Shown here: in pieces, positions 21,567-32,412 of the stretch
How the letters are laid out: the number at the start of each line of letters is the position of its first letter
How positions within the stretch are numbered: the stretch's first letter is position 1
DNA from: Amorphophallus konjac
Taxonomy: Eukaryota > Streptophyta > Magnoliopsida > Alismatales > Araceae
Assembly (NCBI GenBank): GCA_022559845.1
Contig: CM040125.1
Coordinates: 328,049,829 to 328,113,828, forward strand
Direction of reading: 5' to 3'
DNA: 64,000 nucleotides
Position numbers and translations under genes: made by a program
Notes under the pieces: model-generated
What the model was told of the DNA's origin: nothing
What the model saw: the letters and a program-made list of their open reading frames with translations, nothing else
Database searches by the model: none

Positions 21567-23606
21567 TGATAAGTGTGTATTTTTACATATTAATCCATGA
21601 TTATACACATTTTTATGAGTGTAAATAATAATAAATATGCATGTATCACACTTACTATTAATTTAGAGTCAAATAATTAATTTTCTAAAATTAAATAATT
21701 TTAATAACGATTTTTAGTTATTTATGTAGGCACTCAGTACGAGGGAAGTGACAAGAAACAAAAATAAAAAAAATAATAAGAGAAAATAATAAAGGCCAAA
21801 AGCCCAGGACTTGTTCGAAAAGAAAAGAAAAAAATATAGAAAAAAAAGGAATTTATTTGATATTTTTATGGATTTTTAAGCTATATATACAGAATATATA
21901 TATATATAATATACTATATATATAATACATATATATATAGATAATTTGTGTGTGTGTGTAGGTTGAAGACAGGCGCCCCCCCCTTCACCCTGCCTTCGCA
22001 GGCGGGCACGGGCGACGAGGCCCAAGCAGGGGGTCAACGCGAAACACACGTGGGCGGCCGGTCAGCGACAGAAGGCAGGCAGACGTCGCGGGCGCACCGC
22101 GCCCACGCGGCCACGCGGCGGGCGGGCGGCCGGGCGGCGCACCGCGTGGCGCATGCGGCGGCGACTCACGCGGAGAGAGGAGCGGCGGCGCACAAGGGCG
22201 CACGCGGCCGTAGGAGAGAGAAAGGAAGAGAGAGAGGAAGAGAAAAGGCCAGAAAAATTAGAAAAAATCAGAAAAATTAGAAAAGTGTGCAACACATGCT
22301 AGCACATAATTCCAAGTCAAAAATTATAGCAATAGCTTGTGTTTGTCAACAAAAAAGCAAGAAGTGTTCACATTCTACAAAGGGGTTGTTGTGTTACCCT
22401 ATATAAAGGGCTTCAAATGTAATGAAATGGGTGATTAGCTAAGAGTTGTAAGCTAGGGGTTGCTAAGATTTGTAAGTGTTTATTTTGTGTTCTTGAAATT
22501 CTTACTTGTTGGCTTTAGTAGGAGAAATTTTGAGAGCTTTGTGTTTAAGTTTTGGAGTTGGTTGTTAGTTTGTATTGAATATTTTCATTGTACTCTTAGC
22601 CATTTTTGACTCTTCATAGTCAATTTACAAGCTTGTGTGATCTCCATTTCATTTTCTAGTCTTCATGAAAGTTGTTCATCGTTACATTTTATCAACTTCT
22701 CTTTCTAGCATTTCTCTCAATTCCTTCTATATTGAAAGTTATTTTCCATCTTTCTAAGTTCTATTTTACGTGATTACTGTTCATCTGAGGTGATACCTTC
22801 TAGTGTTCTTCGGTTGTGAAGTCTTTCTAATCATCTTTTTACTCTGAGTTCTTCATGAAAGTTGTTCCTCACTTGTAGATCTAACGTTTCTTATTCTACC
22901 ACTTCTTCTAAATCTTCTTATTTTTAGAATTATAATTAATTTTTCACTGTTCTAATTTCTCTCATATTATTGTTCATCCGACTGATAGCTCTTGAGTTTT
23001 TCACATTTTCACTATCTTCCTTTCATTTTCTGTCTCTGTGTTCTTCATAAAACTTCTTTATCTTGTAATTATCTACAACTTTCATTTATTTCACTTTTTC
23101 TAAGTCCCTCTATATTTTAAGTTATTCTATTTCTTCCAACCCCCTATTTTCCATAGAATTCTGTTATGTTTTCAACATTGCTTTGTTCCTAGTTCTATCC
23201 AACCCCTTTCTTCACAAGTTCTTCACTCACACCCAAAGCGGTAGTCATTTTCTGATCATCTCACGGCGTCGACTTCCAAGGCGGAGCGATCTTCATCCAA
23301 GGCTCGGCGAGGAAACGACGGCGTTCTTCATTCATTGGCTAAAATTTCTTTCACTTATCTCTTGTTATTTAAAGTTACAATTTAAGTTCCTTTAGTGTTA
23401 ATCGCACTCAAAAGATAAAAATTGGTTTTCAAAACATAAGGATATTTTCCAACTCTTTAAAATTCAAATTTTCCTCCTCTTGGGATCGACCCGTATTTAT
23501 CACTTTACTCGTATTTTCAAAATCATTTAAGTGAGTGAGTGCGGTTGTATAAATTTTAAAATTTGTGTGGCACTGTATTTTTAAACGACGGGTGTCGAGC
23601 GCATCA
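21567..23606 (+). repeat. Athila-like 5' LTR
   Basis: This 2040-bp LTR is AT-rich overall but contains a TA-rich microsatellite (about 21880-21945) followed by a GC-rich block (about 21965-22210). A TATATAAAGGG near 22402 is a plausible TATA box. The right copy is very similar with scattered substitutions and small indels. Confidence 0.92.
21965..22260. other. GC-rich, CpG-dense block in the Athila-like LTR
   Basis: About 240 bases of CG-rich sequence with runs such as GCGGGCGGGCGGCCGGGCGGC stand out against AT-rich flanks, followed by a purine-rich run. Open frames across it are low-complexity and differ between the two LTRs. It also occurs at about 28625-28870 in the right LTR. Confidence 0.7.
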
Positions 23607-23612
23607 AATTTT

Positions 23613-23630
23613 TGGCGCCGTTACCGGGGA
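23613..23630 (+). promoter_or_regulatory. Athila-like primer binding site (tRNA-Asp type)
   Basis: TGGCGCCGTTACCGGGGA lies six bases after the LTR end. This is the classical Athila/Tat primer site, assigned to tRNA-Asp. Confidence 0.85.
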
Positions 23631-24651
23631 AGGAATTTTTGAATGTTGGGATATTCTTGTGTTTGATATGTATACTTGTATAATAATTTTGCTATTTTTA
23701 TTTTGCAAGAAAATGAAAACAAATCAGTAAATCAAAGAAAGAGGAAAATCATACATGAAATTCTAAGAAAATGAAGCGTCGCTGAAAGCCTGATACTGTA
23801 GCAGTCAACGTCGCTAAAGGGCAGAAACGGGGGAACAAGTTCTATTTTTTCGATTTCTGAAAAATCTACACAAAAATTAAAAAAATCTTGAAAAATCTAT
23901 AAAAACTAAAAACATCAAAACAAAAGAAATTTTTGTACTGGCTAGATAGGTTCATTAATTAAAAACAAAAAAAATACTTGCACTAAAATAAAAAAATTTC
24001 ATTCCAAGAATAGAAACCACACAACATGTTCTAGGTCATACATCATTTAGCATAGAATTTTTTCTTTGTTTAATTCCTATCATTACATTTTGAGGATTGC
24101 GAGGGGCAAGGTACGTTCTACTTATCCTATTATGGCATGCATATTGCATAAAAACCCCTTGTTTGCAATTGTGGTGTTCATTTCATTTCAAAATATTCTA
24201 AGGGCACTACCTTTAAATAACATAAGGTGGGGAATTCATCACCCTTCCTTCGTCGACAAACCACATTTTTCTTGCATATCTGCATAACCTACGCCACAAA
24301 TAAAAGTCAGTAAATGTTGGCCCTAGGATCACACTGTGGTTTTTGTGTTATTTGGGTTTACCCTCATATGAAAACCGGTGCCTAAGGCAAGATGGTCGGA
24401 CGGCAAACGCCTTCAGCGGGCTAGTGGTTTGGCATAATTAGGTCCCTACGAAAGTAGGGGGAACCTCCCACTTCCCCACCCCTTACCTGGCTGGTGGACA
24501 TATTAAGGGTAAACTTATGTTTCACTTTAATCACTTTGTGAAATCCTATTTGTAGGTCTGAGTCGCATCTAGATCATTAGATAATTTGTGTTAACTTGTT
24601 TGTGTTTGCATAAAAAAAATTTAAAAAAAATAATATAACAATTCCAGGCCT
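23631..24651 (+). other. Athila-like leader
   Basis: About 1 kb between primer site and gag, AT-rich, with no coding sequence recognised. Confidence 0.6.
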
Positions 24652-25793
24652 ATGCAAGAGCACTTTATTCCTTCTACTTACAAACCCTCAACCTGTATTC
24701 AACTCCCTAACATCCTCGTTGATCAATATGAGATTCACCCTAGTCTCATCCAGATGCTCCCATCTTTTTATGAGAATCTCAATGAAAATCCTTATAGGCA
24801 TCTAGATGATTTTCTAGAAGTTTGCTCCCTGATCAAAATTCAGAATTTTAATGATGATGCCTTGAAATTGATCTTATTTCCATTCTCATTGAAAGACAAA
24901 GCAAAATGTTGGTTAAGGAGTTTTAGAAAGACTATCAGGACTTGGGAAGATATGCAGTTAGAATTTTTGAAAAAAATTTATCCCATAGTCCGGACCAACA
25001 TGATGAGAAGGGCGATTACAGGATTTACTCAATGTCCGGGAGAGCAAATTCATGAATCTTGGGAAAGACTTAAGGATCTCGTAAGTCAATGTCCACACCA
25101 TGGGTTGCCCAAATGGCAAATTCTATTTGCATTTTATGAGGGGTTATCCGATTTTGATAGGCAAATGGTGGACATATATTGCGGAGGGGCATTTATGAGC
25201 AAAAGTGAAGATGATGCATATGATTTGTTTGAAATTTTGAGTGAAATTCGATAAATCGTGCCTCCATATCATCTCATCAACAATCCGTAGGACATGTCAA
25301 ACAGGCTGAAAACTCAATCCACACTTTCACGGAAGTCTGTGAATTCTGTGCCAATCTCACTCACCATGTGAGTCAGTGTCCTACTATAGCCCAACTCCCA
25401 ATGGTCATCCAAGCTCAAGTTCAACATACCCTAGGGTTATCTCAGCTCAAGCATGCTACATTTTCAGATGATTCTAATCTTGGCTGGAGTAATCACACAA
25501 ATTTACCTTGGACGGATCCAACATTGCAAGCCCATCTGTCTAAACTTTCACCCCAAGCGGCCCACGAGCGGCCCTTGTGTACTCAACCTCCGCCCAACTC
25601 ATCTCACCCAGATTTCGGAATCAACATTGATACTAGGGGTGATTCACCGGGCCACTACTTTGAACCTCAAATCGTGTACTCTCAGTCTACTTATCAACCC
25701 TCTCCTTCAATATTACACCAACCCCCTCAATATGTGAATGATGATGATGATGACAGTCTTCTGCCTGTCATTTTGGCTCACGTAATACCATGA
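24652..25793 (+). pseudogene. Athila-like Gag with one CCHC knuckle
   Basis: The first part (24652-25254, 200 aa) is the capsid domain: NENPYRHLDDFLEVCSLIK, then LKLILFPFSLKDKAKCWL and ESWERLKDLVSQCPHHGLP, typical of gypsy retrotransposon gag. After a stop and frame change the frame resumes with a perfect CX2CX4HX4C knuckle CEFCANLTHHVSQC (25338-25379), then a Pro/Ser/Gln-rich tail to 25793. Capsid and knuckle bind and package the RNA. No pol follows. Confidence 0.85.
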
Positions 25794-26890
25794 TGAAGGA
25801 AGGGAAGGAAGAAGGGGGTGGCTTCCAGGATAATGATGATCATATCACCCCATTCTCTGAATGTTTTGAGATTGAGAATATTACTGTAAAAGATAATGGC
25901 CCAAACAACTCAATTGAGGAAATAAATAAAGAGGAGGATTACTTTGTAAGTAATAATATTATTGATTTAATTTAACAAAATTCTGAATATCCTCCTCCCC
26001 TGGAAGAACATGATGATGGGGCCTTATTAGAAAAGTTTACATTTCATCTACCGACCCCATTTCTGGAAAATTTGATTGATAATTTTGGGTTTAGTGATGA
26101 GTGTGATGATGGGTCCATCTTAGAGAAATTCACATTTGATCTGACCTATGATGAAAGGGCCGGACTGGAATCAATTACATTTCCTCTATCCACCCCATTA
26201 GTGGGCAATTTGGTTGATAATCTTCAATTGGGTGATGAGTTTGATAACGGGGTCATATTCGAACATTTCACATTTGATCTTACCCCTGAGCACTCTCCCA
26301 CAATGTTTGAGTCATTGGATCAATTAGCTACTGGGCTCGTGCTTCCTTCTACTTTGATTCCCCTACCAGTTGAGCCTCTCCAATTTGACATTCTAGGACC
26401 TGAGGGGGATGTGCCAACAACATTCATCTTTGATTTGACTTTCTCTCAGGAAGACATGTTTATCAATGCCCTTAAAGTTCATGAGGCTATTACTGAGAGG
26501 AAAGTGGCTAAGGTTGACAATCTCATTCCTACGCTACCAGGGCCTGAACAAGTTACTATGGAGGAAGTCGTTCCTAAAGGGCTCGTCAGGAGAGACGATA
26601 TAGGACAAGGGGACCACTGGGTAGATATTATGCAAAGGTTCCACCTCAGTCTTGAAATATTATTGGCCATTGATCCTTTCATGATCGCGAAAATTAAAAA
26701 CTGGCTCACACTTATGGTTACAGAAAACTTCAATAAAGTGCGCGACCCGCATATTTCTAGCCCCAATCCATACAAGGTTACTCTTATCTTCCAATGGCAT
26801 AAGGGCTGGAATTTGAAGGAGGACAAGATCCGGTGGTGGCTCATTCTGAATGCCACACGTTGGTTAGTGATCTACCTTGTGTCTGGCTGA
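25790..26890 (+). pseudogene. Unidentified repeat-module protein after gag (EKFTFDL repeats)
   Basis: One frame of about 366 codons has a single internal TAA at 25973 and ends at TGA 26888. It overlaps the end of the Gag tail by a few bases in another frame. The central part repeats a module: LLEKFTFHL, ILEKFTFDL, IFEHFTFDL and a decayed TTFIFDL, each followed by a proline- or glutamate-rich stretch and twice by an N(L/I)(V/I)DN...D-FDNG/D-CDDG segment. The protein is acidic. I do not recognise a family. It could be what remains of a variable linker of Gag-Pol, since it occupies the place where pol should begin, or an accessory protein. The final ~100 residues are more hydrophobic and basic. 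Confidence 0.55.
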
Positions 26891-27637
26891 CGACATAAAA
26901 CTTAGCGCTTCTTGGGAGGCAACCCAAAGTTTTAGTGATTTTTGTGTGGTAATAAATGGCTTCTTGGGAGGCAACCCAAGTTTTCGTGTGTTTTTATTTT
27001 GCAGGTGTGAATAATCGATCAGCTAGCGAGAGAGAGGAGATTGCTTACTCTACTGCTCAGCTACGCCACGCCGTCAAAAGTCAAGTACCACCTTTTCTTC
27101 AAAAGCCACAATTTTTGAAGTCCACCTCTATCAGGTTGTCCCGTTCCTTCATACACTTCTCATCTATATTGTTCTATTATTCTCTATTGTTCATGCTATT
27201 GAGGACAATGTCATTTAAGTTGGGGGGACAGAAAATCATGTTACACATTCTGCATTCATATATACAACCTCTAAAATTTTCACCTCAATTTTTTTTTTGG
27301 AAAACCTACACTACAAACACCCAATTGAGTTTTCATGATTCATGTCTCATGAAAAGTAATTCTGGAATAGACACGGCTAGAAAAGGATGATGGATAATTT
27401 CTTTAAGCTAGCCTTGGAAAATTGATATAAGAATCTCTTTAAAATTCATATGCACTTTAGAAAAATGAACATCACTTTGCACGCTAATGAAACAAGAAGG
27501 ACAATCCTTCTGCTATTTTAGACATACTGTCTGATATTCTGCACTTCTTGAAGAAGAAATCTTTTAGAAGCTTTCTGCCATGTTATCTATTAAAAAATAA
27601 AATTATGAGAAAAACACCATGAAAAATGCTCCGATTC

Positions 27638-27752
27638 TGAGTAACCGGGCCTACTTCACCTAAGACGTGTTGAGGTTCGCGTCAAAAGGAAAAGGGAACT
27701 TTGATCTGTGTAACCGGGCCTACTTCACCTAAGACGTGTTGAGGTTCGCGTA
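27638..27752 (+). other. Paired 3' UTR motif, Athila-like copy (two units 69 bp apart)
   Basis: The units at 27638-27682 and 27708-27752 share about 42 nearly identical bases beginning GTAACCGGGCCTACTTCACC and continuing AAGACGTGTTGAGGTTCGCG. ACCT and AGGT can pair within each unit. A very similar unit lies in Sire-A at 31436-31480, and related units lie in Sire-B, also as pairs. Confidence 0.8.
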
Positions 27753-28188
27753 AAACAGTGAAGGGTAGTGCAGCATCATGTGTGTATAGAAAAATAAAAA
27801 GTAGAAAGAAAAAGAAAAAAAAAGAGAAAGAAAAGAGATCCCAAAAGGGACATAGCAATAAGGCAGACAAACAAAGCTATTATGCTGAATGCTCTGTTAC
27901 GGAAGTGTAGGAATGAAAGGTATTTGTTTAGAATAATAAATGGGGGATGTAATTGTCTATATTGTGAATTTAGTATTACACATGCACAAGTGCTATTGAC
28001 CTTTAAATTGACTTCTTGATCATGTACCTATTTCCTACATAAGGCTAGTCGGTGGTAATTATTCCAGATTCCAAATCTTTAGTTGACTCTATGAAAGAAG
28101 ATCTAGAAATGAAGCATGGATATTTTAAACTCTTGTTAGTCCTTACATTTTGAGATTATTTACATTGCTAAGGGACTAGCAATGAGTA

Positions 28189-28200
28189 AGTTGGGGGATG
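28189..28200 (+). promoter_or_regulatory. Athila-like polypurine tract
   Basis: AGTTGGGGGATG directly precedes the right LTR and would prime plus-strand DNA synthesis. Confidence 0.75.
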
Positions 28201-30267
28201 TGATAAGTGTGTATTTTTACATATTAATTCATGATTATACACATTTTTATGAGCGTAAATAATAATAAATATGCACGTATCACACTTACTGTTAATTTAG
28301 AGTCAAATAATTAATTTTTTAAAATTAAATACTTTTAATAACGATTTTTACTTATTTATGCAGGCACTCAGTACGAGGGAAGCGACAAGAAACAAAAATA
28401 AAAATAGTAATAGGAGAAAATAGTAAAAAAATAATAAAGGCCAAAAGCCCAGGACTTGTTCGAAAAGAAAGGAAAAAAATATAGAAAAAAAAGGAATTTA
28501 TTTTATATTTTTATGGATTTTTAAGCTATATATACAGAATATATATATATATATATATAATATATATATATAATATATATATAATATATATATATAGATA
28601 ATTTGTGTGTGTGTGTGCAGGTTGAAGACAGGCGCACCCCCCCCCCCCCTTTGCCCCGCCTTCGCAGGCGGGCACGGGCGACGAGGCCCAAGTAGGGGGT
28701 CAACGCGAAACACACGCGGGCGGCCGGTCAGCAGCAGAAGGCAGGCAGACGCCGCGGGCGCACCATGCCCACGCGGCCACGCGGCGGGCGGGCGACCCAC
28801 CGCGTGGCGCACGCGGCAGCGACTCAGGCGTAGAGAGGAGCGGCGGCGCACACAGGCGCACGCGGCCACAGTAGAGAGAAAGGAAGAGAGAAAGGAAGGG
28901 AAAAAGGCGAGAAAAATTAGAAAAAAATCAAAAAAATTAGAAAAGTGTGCAACACATGCTATCACACAATTCTAAGTCAAAAATTACAGCAATAGCTTGT
29001 GTTTGTCAACAAAAGAAGTAAGAAGTATTCACATTCTACAAAAGGGTTGTTGTGTTACCCTATATAAAGGGCTTCAAATGTAATGAAATGGGTGGTTAGC
29101 TAAGAGTTGTAAGATAGGGGTTGCTAAGATTTGTAAGTGTTTGTTTTGTGTTCTTGAAATTCTTGCTTGTTGGCTTTAGTAGGAGAAATTTTGAGAGCTT
29201 TGTGTTTAAGTTTTGGAGTTAGTAGTTAGTTTGTATTGAATATTTTCATTGTACTCTTAGCCATTTTGGCTCTTCATAGTCAATTTAGAAGCTTGTGTGA
29301 TCTCCATTTCATTTTTTTGTCTTCATAAAAGTTGTTCATCTTTAAGTGTTCTTCAACTTCTCTTTCTAGCATTTCTCTCAATTTCTTCTAGATTGAAAGT
29401 TATTTTCCGTCTTTATAAGTTCTGTTTTACGTGATTACTATTCATCAGAGGTGATACCTTATAGTGTTCTTCAGTTTTGAAGTCTTTCCAATCATCTTTT
29501 TACTCTAAGTTCTTCATAAAAGTTGTTCCTCACTTATAGATCTAACGTTTCTTCTTCTACCACTTCTTCTAAATCTTCTTATTTTTAGAATTATAATTAA
29601 TTTTTTATGTTTCTAATTTCTGCCATATTACTGTTCATCCGACTGATAGCTCTTGAGTTTTTCACATGTTTCACTATCTTCCTTTCATTTTCTGTCTCTA
29701 TGTTCTTCATAACACTTCTTCTCTTTTAATTAGCTACAACTTTCATTTATTTCACTTTTTCTAATTCCTTCTAGATTTTAAGTTATTCTATTTCTTCCAA
29801 CCCCCTATTTTCAATAGAATTCTGTTATGTTTTCAACATTGCTTTGTTCCTAGTTCTATCCAACCCCTTTCTTCACAAGTTCTTCACTCACACCCAAAGC
29901 GGTAGTCATTTTCCGATCATCTCACGGTATTGACTTTCAAGGCGGAGCGATCTTCATCCAAGGCTCGGCGAGGAAACGACGGCGTTCTTCATTCATTGGC
30001 TAAAATTTCTTTCACTTATCTCTTGTTATTTAAAGTTACAATTTAAGTTCCTTTAGTGTTAATCGCACTCAAAAGACAAAAATTGGTTTTCAAAACATAA
30101 GGAGATTTTCCAACTCTTTAAAATTCAAATTTTCCTCCTCGTGGGATCGACCCGTATTTATCACTTTACTTGTATTTTCAAAATCATTTAAGTGAGTGAG
30201 TGCGGTTGTATAAATTTTGAAATTTTTATGGCATGGCATTTTTAAACGAAGGGTGTCGAGCACATCA
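28201..30267 (+). repeat. Athila-like 3' LTR
   Basis: This 2067-bp copy matches the left LTR through its whole length, ending CACATCA, followed by the TTCAC target duplication. The microsatellite and GC-rich block differ slightly in length. Confidence 0.92.
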
Positions 30268-30272
30268 TTCAC
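30268..30272. other. Athila-like element target duplication, right (TTCAC)
   Basis: Matches 21562-21566 exactly. Confidence 0.93.
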
Positions 30273-32370
30273 CTCTTGAACCCTTCCTGTCTAGTTATTC
30301 GGCTCGCTTTCAAATTCATGTGTGTTGATTTCATTCTGATTTGAGAGTTGAATTTTTTGAAAAATTATCCTGTGTTAGCCTGTCATTGATTTCTGGATAA
30401 AGAATGCTCTGATGTTTGAACATGATCCATGAGCACAAATCATAAAACCATGTGTTAGGTTTTCATTGAATACAATGCATTCAGTCAGGGGGAGTAGATG
30501 GATGTCTTTCAGAAAATTCATTTAATAAGATGACCCATTGCATCCAGACAGGAGGAGCATTTTTGACCTATTAATCCTTTTCAATCCAGACTCTTCATGT
30601 CCAAATATTTGAATTCCTCTCTTGCTCTTGTGTATTTCACTCGAATTCTTAACTATAATTACATGACAAGCTGATCTATCTATACTCCAGACTCAGCTAC
30701 CATATTTTGATATGCATAACTTTGATGCTTTCTTCTTGGTTGCTGTTATTTGGACGGCCAGCTTTTCCCACTCACTCACATTCCTTCAAGTTGGTCTGGC
30801 TGGTTTGGTTCCATGCTGTGAATATCATAGAATTCTTCTCTCTTGACTAATCATCTGCTGAAATCCTTAAAATCTGTTCAAATTCATTCATATCAGAATT
30901 CTGTGATCTGGTGTGGATAAGTTGTTCAGTTGCATTGATTGGACTGATGTGAGAAATCTAAGTTGTGTGCCTTATTTATATGTCCGAAACCTTAGAAGAA
31001 ACTCCTATCATACAGAGTTAAGAATGTCCACTAATTCAAATTGGTATAAGTCTAATGTATCCTCAGAGTTGAATTTGAATGTTTGAAAGTATCTGAATCA
31101 TAAGGTTTAATAATTCTTAACCACCCATGTCATAAAATATCTAGACTCATTCATCTGAATTCTGAAAATATGAGTTCAATGCTACTTTGGTAGAGATACA
31201 TAGAGGTAGTATTGTTTTTAAACATCATGTTGAAAAAGGTTGTCTAAGAAGAAACATAATTATCGGAGCAATGACCTTGGTCACTGAGATGATTGAAAAT
31301 CTGATAGAGCAATGGCATGACTGTGTTGAGTAACTGGGGATTCTGGCCTCTAATCAAGGTGTCTCCTCATGTAAAATGACATTTCATTTGCTAACTATGT
31401 TCTCATATCTGAGAGGTAATGCCAGTTATCACACTGAGTAACTGGGTCACTTCACCTGAGACGTGTTGTGCCTCATGTAAAAATGTGTTGATCAACTAAA
31501 ATTGCTCAAGAAAAATAATGTGCTGATCAAAAGTAAATATCTTGCAAATTCAGTCAACCTCACATTCAAGCAAAGGTGATTAATCTCAATACTACCATAC
31601 GTAACTCTCAAAGGTGTCATTGAGAGTATTTGAGTAAGTTGGAAGATGATTGATCTGGAGCATTGCTTGATTAGCTGGTTAATTTTTATTAAAACTTAGT
31701 TTCAGATATGAGTAATGAATTTAATTGACAGATTCAGTATACATCATGCTTAAACCAGGTGGGTAATGTAGGTTAATTCATAACCCCTTATGATAGGAGA
31801 GTCTATTCTTGCATGGACTTATAACTGTGGTACCTGCTATATAGTAATTTCTTCTGATCAGGTTCACCTCTGACAACTTGATCATCCACCCGTTGGTCAC
31901 TTCCTGCTCTGTGAGTGTCATATCCTGCTCAATCTCTGCTGAATGATTCTTGAAAAATCCTATGCTACTATTCTAGTGATATCACTCTACCTTTGGCTAC
32001 AATTACTTTATTTACATCACCAGTCTCATTTTACTCTCCACACTATTGGAATCTTCCATCTTGTTTCTGTAACCAGTTCTGGTTCTGTGGACTTTCCACC
32101 TATTTTATTCTGTCCATACATATGTGAGGTGCCACAACCATTATTGTTTCTTATATTTTTCTTCAGTGCTCATTTCGCTTGTTTCTTTGGGGGAGAATAG
32201 CTAGCTCTAATGCACTTTCATGTAGTTAAAGGGGGGATGTTATATCTATCTTTTCATACCTGCTTAATTTTTTCTCTCACAAACTATTTTCTTTTTGATG
32301 AAGTCAAAGGGGGAGAATAGTTTGGGTCGGTGTGACTCATAGTGTTGCCATCATCAAAAGGGGGGGAAAT
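30273..32370 (+). other. Sire-A post-gag region, right of nested element
   Basis: About 2.1 kb without protease, integrase or RT motifs. It holds GGGGGAG tracts near 30487, 32187 and 32300, the paired motif at 31328-31480, and the inverted repeat that spans the purine tract. The 85-residue hydrophobic frame at 31943-32200 has no recognisable domain; a relic of an env-like gene is possible but unsupported. Confidence 0.65.
31328..31480 (+). other. Paired 3' UTR motif, Sire-A copy (two units 108 bp apart)
   Basis: Unit 1 (31328-31375) reads GAGTAACTGGGG, then GGCCTCTAATCAAGGTGT and CCTCATGTAAAA. Unit 2 (31436-31480) reads GAGTAACTGGG, then CTTCACCTGAGACGTGTTG and CCTCATGTAAAA. Unit 2 is close to the Athila-like units; unit 1 is close to the Sire-B units. 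Each contains complementary arms. Confidence 0.8.
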
Positions 32371-32412
32371 TGTTGTGCCCCTGTGGTTTTGATGTCAGCA
32401 AGCACTATGAGT
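32335..32412 (+). promoter_or_regulatory. Inverted repeat bracketing Sire-A polypurine tract and 3' LTR start
   Basis: The left arm 32335-32359 (ACTCATAGTG...CATCAAAA) is nearly complementary to the right arm 32387-32412 (TTTTGATG...CACTATGAGT). The purine run 32357-32370 and the first bases of the LTR form the loop. The Sire-B LTR fragment at 53116-53198 shows the same arrangement. Confidence 0.8.

Larger units (their letters stand above)
26891..28200 (+). other. Athila-like 3' untranslated region
   Basis: It contains TGGGAGGCAACCCAA-type sequence twice (near 26915 and 26970), a sequence like 'gaggacaatgtcatttaag' followed by TTGGGGGGA near 27218, both familiar in Athila elements, the paired stem-loop-like motif (27638-27752), and the polypurine tract before the right LTR. 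Short open frames here are not convincing genes. Confidence 0.75.
21567..30267 (+). mobile_element. Athila-like Ty3/gypsy element, gag only, nested in Sire-A
   Basis: The element is 8701 bp with LTRs 21567-23606 and 28201-30267, both TGATAAGTG...ATCA, flanked by TTCAC. The tRNA-Asp type primer site, the Gag type, and the TGGGAGGCAACCCAA and TTGGGGGGA sequences after the coding part are familiar from Athila elements. The 4.6-kb interior has gag and a repeat-containing frame but no PR, RT, RNase H or INT, so it is non-autonomous. It is younger than Sire-A, which it interrupts. Confidence 0.87.

Noticed and set aside
21948..22280. 110-codon frame in the Athila-like LTR (and its counterpart at 28607-28975)
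   Set aside because: It lies in a GC-rich LTR block, and the two LTR copies differ by frame-changing indels with no conserved protein.
27670..27682. GGTTCGCG in the paired motif as a tRNA B-box
   Set aside because: No A-box at proper distance, no cloverleaf, and the related copies in Sire-A and Sire-B lack it.
31943..32200. Hydrophobic 85-codon frame in Sire-A as an env-like gene
   Set aside because: Too short, no signal peptide plus transmembrane plus coiled-coil order, and not conserved in the Sire-B 3' region.
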